A stretch of 64,000 nucleotides of DNA, taken from positions 23,623 through 87,622 of the forward strand of contig VBEC01000021.1 in assembly GCA_005883615.1 (NCBI GenBank), in the 5' to 3' direction. Shown piece after piece: positions 25,179-34,549 of this stretch. Each line of letters starts with the position of its first letter. Positions within the stretch are counted from its first letter, which is position 1. Source of the DNA: Chloroflexota bacterium. GTDB lineage: Bacteria > Chloroflexota > Limnocylindria > Limnocylindrales > CSP1-4. The notes beneath the pieces were generated by a model. It saw nothing but the letters and a program-made list of their open reading frames with translations. It searched no databases and was not told where the DNA came from. Made by a program: the position numbers and the translations under genes.

Positions 25179-26002
25179 CCAGCCGGCTCCAATTCCGCCG
25201 TCCGCGCGACGATCGGTCCCCATGGCTCCGCCTGTTCGACGACGATCTCGCGGCGCTTCATGAGCTCCAGCAGGGCGAGGAAGGTGACCGCAACGAGCAC
25301 TCGGTCGCTCACCCCTCGCAGGATGTCCTGGAGGACCACGACACCCGCTCCACGCAGCGCCATGCGGATGATCGCCGCCCGCTCTTCGACCGTGACGCTC
25401 CGCGCCAGGACCTCCGGGGGCGGCTCGGGTGGCGGCACGATTCTGATCAGCAAACCCAGACCATCGACGAGCAAGCCCACGTCGAGGGGAGCTCTTTGCG
25501 GCGCACGCGCGCCGGCGATGGCTGCCGCCTGGGCGGCCGCCGGCTCGCGCCGGAACAGGCCGCTGGCGCCCGTCACGCGCTCCTGGAGAGCGGATCCCGC
25601 ATCCCGATAGGCCCGGTACAGCAGAAGGCGGGCCCGCAGCTCTGCTTCGGGATCTGGCGCGTCGTCGAGCGCTTCCCCGCCGGTGACCGTGCTATCGCCT
25701 CGCGGCGGCAGCAGGGCGCGGCTCTTGATCAGGATCAGCTGGCTGGCGACCGTGACGAAGGACGAGATGTTGCCGAGTCGATCGCCGGGCAACATCGCGA
25801 GCGCTTCCAGGTAGGCAACCGTGAGGCCGGCCAGGGGCACCGTCAGGATGTCGAGGCGACGTGCCTCGATGAGGGACAGGAGAAGGGCCAGCGGACCCTC
25901 GAATTCCTCGAAACGAACGTGAGTCGACGACTCCGGCCCGTGGCCTTCGCCGAAGAGCACCGTCGGCGTTGAGCCTTCCATTCGGTCGCTCGCCGGGACC
26001 AT
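25175..26002 (-). CDS. scpA: Segregation and condensation protein A
   Basis: Kleisin subunit that bridges Smc heads. The 275-residue protein has the N-terminal Smc-neck helix region FEGPLALLLSLIEARRLDIL, then VASQLILIKSRALLPP, and a C-terminal winged helix (VAVTFLALLELMKRREIVVEQ). It overlaps scpB by 4 bases and follows the M50 protease by 19 bases, a common order in Gram-positive and Chloroflexota genomes. The middle is Ala/Pro-rich. Confidence 0.95.
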   Translation of the reverse strand: MVPASDRMEGSTPTVLFGEGHGPESSTHVRFEEFEGPLALLLSLIEARRLDILTVPLAGLTVAYLEALAMLPGDRLGNISSFVTVASQLILIKSRALLPPRGDSTVTGGEALDDAPDPEAELRARLLLYRAYRDAGSALQERVTGASGLFRREPAAAQAAAIAGARAPQRAPLDVGLLVDGLGLLIRIVPPPEPPPEVLARSVTVEERAAIIRMALRGAGVVVLQDILRGVSDRVLVAVTFLALLELMKRREIVVEQAEPWGPIVARTAELEPAG

Positions 26003-26021
26003 CAGGCAGCCGCGTCCGACC

Positions 26022-26669
26022 TCAACCGAACACCGGGTATCCGACGAGGAAGTTCACGATCGGATAGATCAGGATTTGAAAGAGCTCCGAGAGGACGGTT
26101 CCGCCCCGGCCAATCGGTACGAACGCGGCGATCAGGATGATGAAGATCCCGTACTGCTCGAGGACGGGTCGCCACTGATACGCAGTCCGGGGAGGCAGGA
26201 AGGCAAACAGGATCTTCGAGCCGTCGAGCGGCGGAATCGGGATCAGGTTGAAGACGAACAGAATCACGTTGATCACGACCAGGAACTGCAGGACGCTGCT
26301 GAGCACGTCGGGCACGACCATGGCGGTGGTGTAGATGTAGCGCAGCGGCAGTGCGAAGGCGACGGCGAGGACAAGGTTGGAGGCAGGACCGGCGAAGGCG
26401 ACGATCGCCTCACCGTATCGGCCGTAGGCCAGGTTGTACGGATTGATCGGCGTCGGTTTCGCCCGGCCGAAGCCGATGAGCAAGAGCATCAGGGCCCCGA
26501 CCGGGTCGAAGTGCGCGATGGGGTTCAGCGTCAATCGGCCCATCATCTTCGCGGTGCCGTCGCCTAGCCGGTAGGCCGCAAGCGCGTGGCTGAATTCGTG
26601 AACCGGCAATGGCACGAGCAGGATGATCGCGACTGCGATCACGTAGGACGGTGTGAAGCCGAAGAGCAC
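26022..26669 (-). CDS. Site-2 protease family (M50) membrane protein
   Basis: A 215-residue intramembrane metalloprotease of the short YdiL/RseP-like group. Helix 1 carries the HExxH-type site (LPVHEFSHALAAYRLGD) and helix 4 region carries the third metal ligand (IPIPPLDGSKIL). About five membrane segments and the NPIAHFDPVGALMLLLIGFG block match the group that sits upstream of scpA in many bacteria. The GTG start has TGGAGG about 9 bases upstream. Its substrate is unknown. Confidence 0.92.
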   Translation of the reverse strand: MLFGFTPSYVIAVAIILLVPLPVHEFSHALAAYRLGDGTAKMMGRLTLNPIAHFDPVGALMLLLIGFGRAKPTPINPYNLAYGRYGEAIVAFAGPASNLVLAVAFALPLRYIYTTAMVVPDVLSSVLQFLVVINVILFVFNLIPIPPLDGSKILFAFLPPRTAYQWRPVLEQYGIFIILIAAFVPIGRGGTVLSELFQILIYPIVNFLVGYPVFG

Positions 26670-26760
26670 CAGCGATCCTCCAGAGGGTCAGCGGTCCAAT
26701 GCTAGCGGGGCGGGCAGTTTGACCGAGCGGCTCCAGCGAGCGTCTACCTGCTTAGCAGCT

Positions 26761-27495
26761 TCAGAGTCGCCCGAGCAACTCCGTCTTCTTCGCCTCGTAT
26801 TCTTCCGGGCTGATGGCGCCCCGATCGCGCAGGTCCGCCAGGCTGGCCAGCGTCGCCGTGACCTGGTCGGGGCTCATCGTCGCGGCCCGAGGAGGAAGCT
26901 CGGGAGCCGGCTCGGATCGCGAGGCGAGCGCGGGCTCCGCGGGTGCGGGCACGGACGTCGCTCGGATGGGCGGCGACGGCATCCGCACCATGTCCGACTC
27001 GAGAGCGTGCTTCTGGTTGAGCATCTCCTTCTTGAACGTCGGTGCCTGGTTGAGCATTCGGTAGTGGTCGACCTCCTGCTCGGCGGCCGTCAGGATGTCG
27101 AGATCGCCGTACCCAAGCATGCGGCCGAGGATGTTCTGATCGAGCACCGCATCGTTGATCTTCTCGAGGGAGCTGTCCGCGGAGTGCTTGTTGATGATGC
27201 CGTCGACTTTCAGCACGCGGCGGTTGGTGACGATGTAGTCCTCGGCGTACCAGTTCCAGTAGACCTTGACGAGCCACAACAGGCCCACGAGCACGAGGAT
27301 GAGGCCGCCTGTCCCCAACACGGTGCGCACGGGGTGGCCGGGATCGAAGTTCGAGCTCAGCAGCGTCAGAACAACGCCGGCGACGACCATCAGCCACGGA
27401 TAGCGCCCGTCGATGATCGTCGCCAGCCAGTGCTGGCGGGTGCGCAGGGCGATTCGTTCCCCATCCGCCAGGAGGCTGTCCGCGTAGCGCGCCAT
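26761..27495 (-). CDS. Membrane PH-domain (bPH2) protein with C-terminal SHOCT
   Basis: A 244-residue protein. Two helices (about 33-47 and 61-81) are followed by a YdbS-like bacterial PH domain (DYIVTNRRVLKVDGI, then SLEKINDAVLDQNILGRMLG), a Pro/Ala-rich linker, and a C-terminal SHOCT motif (LADLRDRGAISPEEYEAKKTEL), which usually mediates oligomerisation. The ATG has GAGGAGG about 6 bases upstream. It follows the recombinase gene by 9 bases and may be co-transcribed with it. Role unknown; such proteins are membrane-associated scaffolds. Confidence 0.88.
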   Translation of the reverse strand: MARYADSLLADGERIALRTRQHWLATIIDGRYPWLMVVAGVVLTLLSSNFDPGHPVRTVLGTGGLILVLVGLLWLVKVYWNWYAEDYIVTNRRVLKVDGIINKHSADSSLEKINDAVLDQNILGRMLGYGDLDILTAAEQEVDHYRMLNQAPTFKKEMLNQKHALESDMVRMPSPPIRATSVPAPAEPALASRSEPAPELPPRAATMSPDQVTATLASLADLRDRGAISPEEYEAKKTELLGRL

Positions 27496-27504
27496 CGTCC
27501 CTCC

Positions 27505-28518
27505 TCAGGCCCGCGGATGCGCGCGGGCGTACACCTCACGTACGCGTTCGCCGGTCAGGTGCGTGTAGAGCTGCGTGGTGCTGATACTCGCATGTCCGAG
27601 CAACTCCTGGACGATGCGCAGGTCGGCTCCGCCCTCCAGGAGATGGGTCGCGAACGAGTGACGCAGAGTGTGCGGCGTCACCCGAGCATCGAGGCCGGCC
27701 ATGCGCGCGGCGCGCTTGACGGTCGTCCAGGCCTGCTGTCGCGCCAGGCGGCGGCCGCGGGGCGTCACGAAGAACGGATCGCCGCGAGGGGTGGCGGTGC
27801 TTCGCGCCAGCGAGGCTGGCCTCACTTCGCTGTCGTAGCGGCCGAGCCATTCGAGCGCAACCTCGCCCACCGGCACCATCCGCTCCTTGTCGCCCTTCCC
27901 GATGACCCGCACGAAACCACCCTCGAGGGAGAGATCCTCGCGGTCCAGGCCGAGTGCCTCGCTGATCCGCAGGCCGGACGCGTACAGCAGCTCGAGGAGC
28001 GCACGGTCTCTGAGGCCTGCGGCAGAGGCAGCCGCCCGGGCGTCGAGACGAGGGTTGCCGGCGCCCTGCCCCAAAGTGAGCTCGGTCGGACCGATCGACT
28101 CGAGCATGCGCTCGACCTCCCCAACGGACAGGACCTCAGGGAGGTGGCGACCCTGGCGCGGAAGATCGATGTGTGACGCGACGTCGATGTCGATGAGGCC
28201 CTCTCCGAACGCGAAACGGTAGAACCCCCGTAGCGAGGCGGTTCGCCGCCGCCGCGTCGTCGTTCGCAGCACGCTTCCGCTCGGGGCCCGCCGGGTGGCG
28301 AGATCCGCCAGGTAGCGCACCGCAGGGTCGGACGAGCGGCTCCAGAGCCGATCCACCCCCTTCGATCGAGCAAAGGTCGATAGGTCGCCCCGATACGCGG
28401 CGATCGAGCGCTCGGCGAGGCCGCGCTCAACCCGAAGATAGGTGAGGTAGTCGTCGATCGCCCGGCCGAGCGAACCGACACCGGCAGCAGCCCGACCGCT
28501 CGCGGCCAGCTCGTGCAT
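27505..28518 (-). CDS. xerD: Tyrosine recombinase XerC/XerD family
   Basis: Resolves chromosome dimers at dif. The 337-residue protein has the N-terminal SAM-like DNA-binding domain (DYLTYLRVERGLAERSIAAY) and all catalytic residues: Arg in YASGLRISEAL, Lys in VIGKGDKER, His-x-x-Arg in HTLRHSFATHLL, His in LLGHASIS, and nucleophile Tyr in TTQLYTH. It is slightly longer than E. coli XerD because of an insert (NPRLDARAAASA). XerC and XerD cannot be told apart with certainty here. The ATG overlaps the recN stop. Confidence 0.92.
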   Translation of the reverse strand: MHELAASGRAAAGVGSLGRAIDDYLTYLRVERGLAERSIAAYRGDLSTFARSKGVDRLWSRSSDPAVRYLADLATRRAPSGSVLRTTTRRRRTASLRGFYRFAFGEGLIDIDVASHIDLPRQGRHLPEVLSVGEVERMLESIGPTELTLGQGAGNPRLDARAAASAAGLRDRALLELLYASGLRISEALGLDREDLSLEGGFVRVIGKGDKERMVPVGEVALEWLGRYDSEVRPASLARSTATPRGDPFFVTPRGRRLARQQAWTTVKRAARMAGLDARVTPHTLRHSFATHLLEGGADLRIVQELLGHASISTTQLYTHLTGERVREVYARAHPRA

Positions 28519-30254
28519 CAGCTCGCCGCGGCCAGCGCGCCTCGCCACGCCTCGGCACGATCGAGCAGGTCTCCGGCCCCCGCCAGAGCCGCTGCCCCGC
28601 CGTTCGCCCCGCCCAGCATGTGCGCGAGCTCGACGATCCGTCCTTCTCGATCCAGCGGGCGAATCTCGGTGATGGTGCGGCCGTCGCGCTCCCGTTTCGA
28701 GATCTGGAAGTGGGCGTCCGCGTGCGCTGCGATCTGGGGCAGATGGGTGACGCACAGCACCTGGTGGTCTCGCGCGAGGGTCCACAGGCTGCGCCCCACG
28801 GGATCGGCGCTTCGGCCGCCGATGCCCGCGTCGATCTCGTCGAACACCAGGACTGGCGTCGCATCGGCCGCCGCCAGGACCTGCTTGATCGCGAGGGCCA
28901 CGCGCGACAGCTCGCCACCCGACGCGATCTTTGCCAGCGGCCTGGCCGGCTCGCCGGGATTCGGTGCCAGCTGGAACGCCACTTCGTCGATCCCGGTCGC
29001 ATCGAAGGCCACCGCGTCGCCGTCGACCTCGACCGCGGGTTCGTCGGCCAGGGCAGGCCGCCGGCCGACCGCGATCTGGAAGACATCGGGCCCGAAGCCA
29101 AGTCCTTCGAGCGCCTGACCGACAGAGGCGCTCAGTCCCGCCGCGGCCACCGAGCGAAGATCGGAAAGTCTCCCGGCGGTCCGGCCGACGTCCGAGAGGA
29201 GCACCGCGCCCTCCGCGACCCGACCCTCACGTTCGTCGTCCAGGCCGAGTAGTCGTTCGGCCTCCTCCCGCGCCCGCGCCCCATACGCGAGGATCGCCTC
29301 CTCGTCATCGCCGTAGCGGCCCTGCAGCGAGTAGATCAGAGAGAGGCGCTCGTGCATCGCCGCGAGTGCGGCAGGGTCATGGTCGAGGTCCTCGATCAGT
29401 CCACGGATGTCGCCCGCGACGTCGGCGAGCTCGGCCTCCAGCCCGGCCAGACGCTCCGCGACCGCAGCGAAGCGGGGATCCAGCTGGGCGATGTTGCGTG
29501 CCTCCCGAGCGGCGATGCCCGTCGCCTCGCGTGCACCCCCGCCTTCCCGCCCGGCCCGGCCCCCTCGCTCCCTCGCGATCTCCCCCGCCAGCGCCTCGCG
29601 GATCGCGGCGCTGCCGCGCGCGATGGCCTCGGCATGTTGTGCGGCCGAAAGTCTCGCACGCAGGTCGGCCGCCTCCCCCGGGTGCAGTCGCGCAGCGGCG
29701 ATCTCTGCCGCCTCATGCTCCAGGATCGCCAGCCGGCGCGCCAGCTCCCGAGGGTCGATGGCCAGCTCCGCGAGCGCCGATCGGTTGGCCCGCCAGCGGT
29801 CGACGGCAGTGGCGATGTCTGAGCGGGCCGCATCATGGCCGCCGAAGGCGTCCAGCAGATCGCGCTGCCGGCGGTCGTCGAGCAACCGCTGCTGGTCGTG
29901 CTGGCCGTGGACCTCGACGAGCGGCCCGATCTGCTCGGCCAGAGCCGCAGCGGTGACGGCATCGTCATCGAGACGGGCGGTGGACCTTCCGCCCGTCGAG
30001 AGCTCGCGCACGGCGATTAGCGGCTCGGGGACGCGGTCGAAGAGTGCCTCGACGCGAGCGGTCGATGCCCCGTGCCGCACCAGCCCAGGATCCGCGCGCA
30101 CGCCGAGTACGAGCCCGAGCGCATCGATCAGCAGGCTCTTGCCGGCGCCGGTCTCGCCGGTGATCACGGTGAAACCCTCGCCCAGCCCGAGCTGCACGCG
30201 GTCCATCAAGGCAAGGTCCGTGACGGTCATTGAGAGCAGGTGACCGGCGCTCAC
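28518..30254 (-). CDS. recN: DNA repair protein RecN
   Basis: SMC-like ATPase acting at double-strand breaks. The 578-residue protein has the N-terminal Walker A (GETGAGKSLLIDAL), VEVHGQHDQQRLL, long coiled-coil arms, then SGGELSRVALAIKQ (signature) and LVFDEIDAGIGG (Walker B), ending with VLCVTHLPQIAAHADAHF. The GTG start overlaps the nadK stop (GTGA). The order tlyA-nadK-recN is conserved in many Gram-positive genomes. Confidence 0.96.
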   Translation of the reverse strand: MSAGHLLSMTVTDLALMDRVQLGLGEGFTVITGETGAGKSLLIDALGLVLGVRADPGLVRHGASTARVEALFDRVPEPLIAVRELSTGGRSTARLDDDAVTAAALAEQIGPLVEVHGQHDQQRLLDDRRQRDLLDAFGGHDAARSDIATAVDRWRANRSALAELAIDPRELARRLAILEHEAAEIAAARLHPGEAADLRARLSAAQHAEAIARGSAAIREALAGEIARERGGRAGREGGGAREATGIAAREARNIAQLDPRFAAVAERLAGLEAELADVAGDIRGLIEDLDHDPAALAAMHERLSLIYSLQGRYGDDEEAILAYGARAREEAERLLGLDDEREGRVAEGAVLLSDVGRTAGRLSDLRSVAAAGLSASVGQALEGLGFGPDVFQIAVGRRPALADEPAVEVDGDAVAFDATGIDEVAFQLAPNPGEPARPLAKIASGGELSRVALAIKQVLAAADATPVLVFDEIDAGIGGRSADPVGRSLWTLARDHQVLCVTHLPQIAAHADAHFQISKRERDGRTITEIRPLDREGRIVELAHMLGGANGGAAALAGAGDLLDRAEAWRGALAAAS

Positions 30255-31096
30255 GAGGGCAGCAGCTCGACCTTGTGACGCAACAGGTCCCAGAACGGTT
30301 GAGCGCCCTTGGGCTCCACGAACCGAACGGGCCGCTCGAGTGCCCGGACCTCGACGACATCGCCCACAGCGATGGGGATGTCGTCCCGGCCGTCGATGCT
30401 GACAAGGGCCTCGTGCGCGTCGACCACCGTGCAGCGGACGGTCTGCCGGGGACTGACCACGACCGAGCGGATCGCCGACAGGTAGCCGGCGATCGGAGTC
30501 ACGATGAGGTTCCGGCTGAGCGGATCGACGATCGGGCCTCCCGCGGAAAAGGAGTAGCCCGTCGAACCGGTCGGGCTGGCGACGACGAGTCCGTCGGCGA
30601 TGAAGGTGGCCAGATGTGACGGCCCGATCGCAACATCCAGGCGGCAGACCCGCGCCAGCGCCCCGCGCGCGACAACGATGTCGTTGAGCGCCAGCTCGGT
30701 GCGGGCGGGGGCCATGCGTCCGGCCGGCAGGATGTCCGCCCTGAGCGCCATCCGCTCGTCGATCCGGAAGTCGCCGCCCGCGATCTGGGCGAGCGTGGGC
30801 TCGAGCTCGTGCGCCTCAACCTTCGACAGGAAGCCGATCTTCCCGAGGTTCACGCCGAGAATGGGGACGTCCACCTCGGCGACGGCTCGGGCCGCACGCA
30901 GGAATGTCCCGTCTCCGCCCAGGACGGCGAGAACGTCGCTCGTCTTCAGCTCCGCTAGCAATGTCTCGTAGTCGCCGGCCGCGGCGGACCAATGATCCAG
31001 GCCGCGCAGGCGGCACCAGCCGGACGCGCGCTCGCGGAGCTCGAGGGCCGCGTCGCTCGTGGGGTTGTAGGCGAAGCCGATCCGCTTGAGCGTCAC
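30251..31096 (-). CDS. nadK: NAD kinase
   Basis: Phosphorylates NAD to NADP. The 281-residue protein has the GGDGT motif (LAVLGGDGTFLRAAR), LGVNLGKIGFLS, LNDIVVARG, and the glycine-rich ADGLVVASPTGSTGYSFSAG with VVSP following. Its ends overlap tlyA and recN by 4 bases each, so the three are one translation unit. Confidence 0.96.
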   Translation of the reverse strand: MTLKRIGFAYNPTSDAALELRERASGWCRLRGLDHWSAAAGDYETLLAELKTSDVLAVLGGDGTFLRAARAVAEVDVPILGVNLGKIGFLSKVEAHELEPTLAQIAGGDFRIDERMALRADILPAGRMAPARTELALNDIVVARGALARVCRLDVAIGPSHLATFIADGLVVASPTGSTGYSFSAGGPIVDPLSRNLIVTPIAGYLSAIRSVVVSPRQTVRCTVVDAHEALVSIDGRDDIPIAVGDVVEVRALERPVRFVEPKGAQPFWDLLRHKVELLPS

Positions 31097-31941
31097 CGTC
31101 CGAAGACCTCGTCGAGGAGTCCGCCGATGTCCGCGTTCCGGGCATTCGGGGCCTTCACGCCACGGCCGACGTTCTCGCCAGCCCCGCCAACGCTCAGGTG
31201 CAGGAAGAACTCGCGATTGCCCCGCGGACCGAGCAGGGGCGAGACGGTCAGGCCCACGACCCTGATCCCGATCTCGACCGCGTGCCTCGCCACCGCTTCG
31301 ACCACCTGGCGATGGACGGCCGGATCGCGGACGACACCCCCGTCGGTCGCTCCCCTGCCCGCCTCGAACTGCGGCTTGACGAGCGCAACGATCGCACCGC
31401 CCGCGCTCCCGAAACAGGAAGCCGCCGGCCCGAGGATCAGGCGGAGGGAGATGAACGAGACGTCGACGACGGCCAGCTCAATGGGCTCCGGCACTACGCC
31501 CGGAGCGAGCTCGCGCGCGTTCGTGCGCTCCATCGAGACCACCCGTGGGTCCTGCCGCAGGCGCTCGGCGAGCTGGCCCCGCCCCACGTCGACGGCATAC
31601 ACCTTCGAGGCACCGCGCTGAAGCAGAACGTCCGTGAAGCCGCCGGTGGAAGCTCCGACATCCAGGCACACAGCTCGCGACGGGTTCACGGCGAAGGCGT
31701 CCAGCGCGCTGGCGAGCTTGTGGCCGCCACGGCTGACGTACGCATCCGGTTGGTCGACGCGAACGGCGGTACCGGCGTCGACGAGATCGCCCGCCCTTCG
31801 GTCCGTTCGGGCGGCGTCGCCTTCCCCGACTCGGACCTGTCCGGCCAGGAGCAGCGCCTGGGCTCGGCTCCTGCTGGAAACGAGGCCCCGCTCCACGAGC
31901 AGCTGATCCAGTCGCTGGCGTGACGGTCGCTCCCGGCTCAC
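31093..31941 (-). CDS. tlyA: TlyA family rRNA 2'-O-methyltransferase / hemolysin-like protein
   Basis: A 282-residue protein with an N-terminal S4 domain (RLDQLLVERGLVSSRSRAQA) and an FtsJ-like SAM-binding methyltransferase domain (CLDVGASTGGFTDVLLQRGA, then YAVDVGRGQLA, VVDVSFISL and ALVKPQFEAGR). TlyA methylates 16S and 23S rRNA in mycobacteria. The start is GTG at 31941. CACGAT lies 6 bases upstream as a possible weak -10. It heads tlyA-nadK-recN-xerD. Confidence 0.94.
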   Translation of the reverse strand: MSRERPSRQRLDQLLVERGLVSSRSRAQALLLAGQVRVGEGDAARTDRRAGDLVDAGTAVRVDQPDAYVSRGGHKLASALDAFAVNPSRAVCLDVGASTGGFTDVLLQRGASKVYAVDVGRGQLAERLRQDPRVVSMERTNARELAPGVVPEPIELAVVDVSFISLRLILGPAASCFGSAGGAIVALVKPQFEAGRGATDGGVVRDPAVHRQVVEAVARHAVEIGIRVVGLTVSPLLGPRGNREFFLHLSVGGAGENVGRGVKAPNARNADIGGLLDEVFGR

Positions 31942-32013
31942 CCGCCTATCGTGGCACAGGCCGATGCTCCGCGGCTCATCCTCGCGGAGCGCCTCTCGCG
32001 CGCGGCTGGACGA

Positions 32014-34035
32014 TCAGCCGACGATAGAAGCTTTCGAAGGCACCGATCCAATGGCGGCCAGGGCCTCGCGTACCTGCTCGGTGATGCCGGTGGCGTCCAG
32101 GCGCAGGTCGCGTCGAAGGTCCGAGACGGCGCCGTGGTCGACGAACGCGCCGGGCGGGATGCCGATGATCCTGATCGGCACATCGCGCAGCGCCGTGTCG
32201 GTCAGGCGAGCTGCTTCGAGCGCCTCCAGGACCGCCGACCCGAAACCGCCGGCGGCGACGCTTTCCTCGAGAGTCACGAGCAGCCGCTTGCCCCGCGCCT
32301 GCTCGAGGATGAGATCGGCATCCAGCGGCTTGGCAAACCGCGCATTGACCACACCCACCGACCATCCCTCGGCGGCCAGGGCGTCCGCTGCCTCCATGCC
32401 ACGGGCGACGATCGGCCCGAAGCCGACGACGAGGACGTCCTCACCCCCGCGCAGAAGCTCGCCTTTGCCGACCGGCAGGATCTCCGGCTCGACGGGCGGC
32501 AGGTCGAAGCCGGGATCGCGCGGGTAATGCAACGCAAACGGGTGATCCTGAGCGAGGGCGGTTCGGAGCAGGGACCGAAGTTCCTGCTCGTCGCGCGGGC
32601 TGGCCACGATCAGGTTGGGCAGCTGGCGCTGAGCCGGGATCGTGAACATACCCTGGTGGCTCGTCCCGTCCTCGCCGACGAGTCCGGCCCTGTCCACTGC
32701 CAGCACCACTGGCTGGTCGTTCTGACACACGTCGTGGATGGTCTGGTCGAACGCGCGCTGGAGGAACGTCGAATAGAGGGCGACCACGGGTCGCTGGCCG
32801 CCGAGAGCAAGGCCGGTGGCCATGGTCACGGCGTGCTGCTCGGCAATACCGACGTCGAAGAACCGGTCCGGGTAGACGGCCTGGAACTTGTTGAGGCCGG
32901 TGCCGGTTGGCATGCCCGCCGTGATCGCGACGATCCGCCTGTCTTCGGCCGCCAGCTCGATGAGCTCCGAGACGAAATGAGCCGTGTAGTTGGGGGCCTT
33001 GGCGACCGATGGCCGGGGCCTCGCAGGCGGAGCCGCATCGTCGGACATCGATTCGCCGGGCATCGCGGCCTCAGAAGCGCCTCGGCCGTTGAGGTCGCCG
33101 ATGCCGTTGGCCGACACCCGGGCGGGCATGGGCGGCAGCGCGGCGCCGTGGAACCCGACCTGGTCGCGCTCCGCGGGCCGGAAACCCTTGCCTTTGTGGG
33201 TGCGCACGTGGACCAGAACGGGCCCCGAGAGCTTGAGCGCCCCACGGATCGTCTCGTCGAGCGCGCGCAGGTTGTGGCCCGGGACGACCCCGATGTAGGT
33301 GATGCCGAGGTCCTCGAACAGTCGTCCGGGCTGGGCAAAGTTGACCACCGCCGAGCGCAACCGCCGCGAGAGCTCGAGGGCCGTCTCGCCGATCACGGGT
33401 ACCTTGCGGATGAAGTCGTCGTAGGCAGTCCGGCTCGTCCGCCACGCGGCTGAGAGCTTGATCGTCGAGAGGTATTTGGAGAGCGCGCCGACCGTCGGAC
33501 TGATCGACATCTCGTTGTCGTTGAGCAGGATCAGGATCTGCGTCTTTCGCTGGCCGATGTCGTTGAGTGCCTCCAGCGACAGGCCGCTGATCAGGGCGGC
33601 GTCACCCACAACCACGGCAATGCGCTCGCGTCCGCCGCGCAGGTCGCGAGCCGCCGCCAGGCCCTGGGCGATCGACAGGCCCGTTCCGGCATGTCCCCCG
33701 TCGAACACGTCGTGAGGCGACTCGCTGCGCCTCGGGAAGCCGCCGACGCCACCGAGCTGCCGGAGCGTGTCGAACCGCTCGTAGCGCCCGGTCAGCAGCT
33801 TGTGGGGGTACGCCTGGTGACCGGTATCCCAGACGATCTTGTCCGTTGGCGACTCGAGAATGCGGTGGAGCGCGATCGTCAGCTCGACCACGCCGAGCGA
33901 CGATCCAAGGTGGCCGCCGGTCGTCGCCACGGTGTCGATGATCGTGTCCCTGATCTCGGCGGCCAGCTGAGTCAGCTGTCGGCCCGACAGCGCGTGGAGG
34001 TCCTTCGGACCGTTGAGGGTGGCGAGTATCGTCAC
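32014..34035 (-). CDS. dxs: 1-deoxy-D-xylulose-5-phosphate synthase
   Basis: First enzyme of the MEP isoprenoid pathway (pyruvate plus glyceraldehyde 3-phosphate). The 673-residue thiamine enzyme has GGHLGSSLGVVELT, DTGHQAYPHKLLTGR, the thiamine site VVGDAALISGLSLEALND (GDA where many have GDG), LNDNEMSIS, HVRTHKGKGF, and the transketolase C-terminal half (FDVGIAEQHAVTMATGLA, VNARFAKPLD). A Pro/Ala-rich insert of about 50 residues links the halves. GTG start with AAGGAGC 10 bases upstream and TAGACT before that. Confidence 0.95.
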   Translation of the reverse strand: MTILATLNGPKDLHALSGRQLTQLAAEIRDTIIDTVATTGGHLGSSLGVVELTIALHRILESPTDKIVWDTGHQAYPHKLLTGRYERFDTLRQLGGVGGFPRRSESPHDVFDGGHAGTGLSIAQGLAAARDLRGGRERIAVVVGDAALISGLSLEALNDIGQRKTQILILLNDNEMSISPTVGALSKYLSTIKLSAAWRTSRTAYDDFIRKVPVIGETALELSRRLRSAVVNFAQPGRLFEDLGITYIGVVPGHNLRALDETIRGALKLSGPVLVHVRTHKGKGFRPAERDQVGFHGAALPPMPARVSANGIGDLNGRGASEAAMPGESMSDDAAPPARPRPSVAKAPNYTAHFVSELIELAAEDRRIVAITAGMPTGTGLNKFQAVYPDRFFDVGIAEQHAVTMATGLALGGQRPVVALYSTFLQRAFDQTIHDVCQNDQPVVLAVDRAGLVGEDGTSHQGMFTIPAQRQLPNLIVASPRDEQELRSLLRTALAQDHPFALHYPRDPGFDLPPVEPEILPVGKGELLRGGEDVLVVGFGPIVARGMEAADALAAEGWSVGVVNARFAKPLDADLILEQARGKRLLVTLEESVAAGGFGSAVLEALEAARLTDTALRDVPIRIIGIPPGAFVDHGAVSDLRRDLRLDATGITEQVREALAAIGSVPSKASIVG

Positions 34036-34066
34036 GCGGCGGGCGCTCCTTCGAGGCTGGACGGCG

Positions 34067-34072
34067 AGTCTA
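34067..34072 (-). promoter_or_regulatory. -10 hexamer (TAGACT) before dxs
   Basis: TAGACT about 31 bases before the GTG of dxs; the leader holds AAGGAGC, so this is an ordinary leadered transcript. Confidence 0.4.
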
Positions 34073-34107
34073 CCCCGAGGCCCGCGGAGGCGCGTTCGAG
34101 CGCGCGG

Positions 34108-34410
34108 TCAGCTCTCGGGCGGCTCGATCGCCTCGTCCGGGCGCACGTGGAGTGCATCGAGGGCCCCGCCGGCTCGCTCGACGAGGCGCTTCACGCGAAG
34201 ATCGGCGTCGGCCAGCAGGCGCGAACAGCGCTCGTGCAGCGCCACTCCGCGCTCGTACAGGGCGATCGACGTCTCGAGCGGCTGTCCGCCGGTCTCGAGG
34301 TCGGCGACGACGCGTTGGAGCTCGGCGAAGGCCTCATCGAAGGAAAGCCGGTCGATCGTGTCGGGCGCGATGGTTGGCCCATCGCTCCTGGCTGGCTCAG
34401 TCGCTGTCAC
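34108..34410 (-). CDS. xseB: Exodeoxyribonuclease VII small subunit
   Basis: Small partner of XseA in single-strand DNA degradation. The 100-residue protein has the family core LSFDEAFAELQRVVADLETG followed by QPLETSIALYERGVALHERC. The GTG at 34410 (VTATEPARSD) gives a size close to the family's 70-100 residues; the frame stays open further upstream without similarity. It overlaps the end of a 49-residue membrane-peptide gene by 14 bases, and xseA lies just before that. Confidence 0.93.
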   Translation of the reverse strand: MTATEPARSDGPTIAPDTIDRLSFDEAFAELQRVVADLETGGQPLETSIALYERGVALHERCSRLLADADLRVKRLVERAGGALDALHVRPDEAIEPPES

Positions 34411-34546
34411 GTCGGCGCTCTTCCTCGTTCGCGGCGTCTTCGGACCGCTGGATCCAGCGGTCGATACGGGGAGCAGCCAGCATACCAATCCGGATTCCCA
34501 GGGCGCCGAGAGCCAGCGCTACGGCGACGAACACCACGGCCTCCAT
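34397..34546 (-). CDS. 49-residue single-pass membrane protein between xseA and xseB
   Basis: The frame from ATG 34546 encodes MEAVVFVAVALALGALGIRI then GMLAAPRIDRWIQRSEDA and an acidic-basic end (ANEEERRRDSD). Residues about 3-24 form one membrane helix. It starts 3 bases after the xseA stop and its end overlaps xseB by 14 bases, so all three are one unit. The tight packing and the well-formed helix argue that it is real. I know no family for it; a link to exonuclease VII at the membrane is only suggested by position. Confidence 0.65.
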   Translation of the reverse strand: MEAVVFVAVALALGALGIRIGMLAAPRIDRWIQRSEDAANEEERRRDSD

Positions 34547-34549
34547 CGC

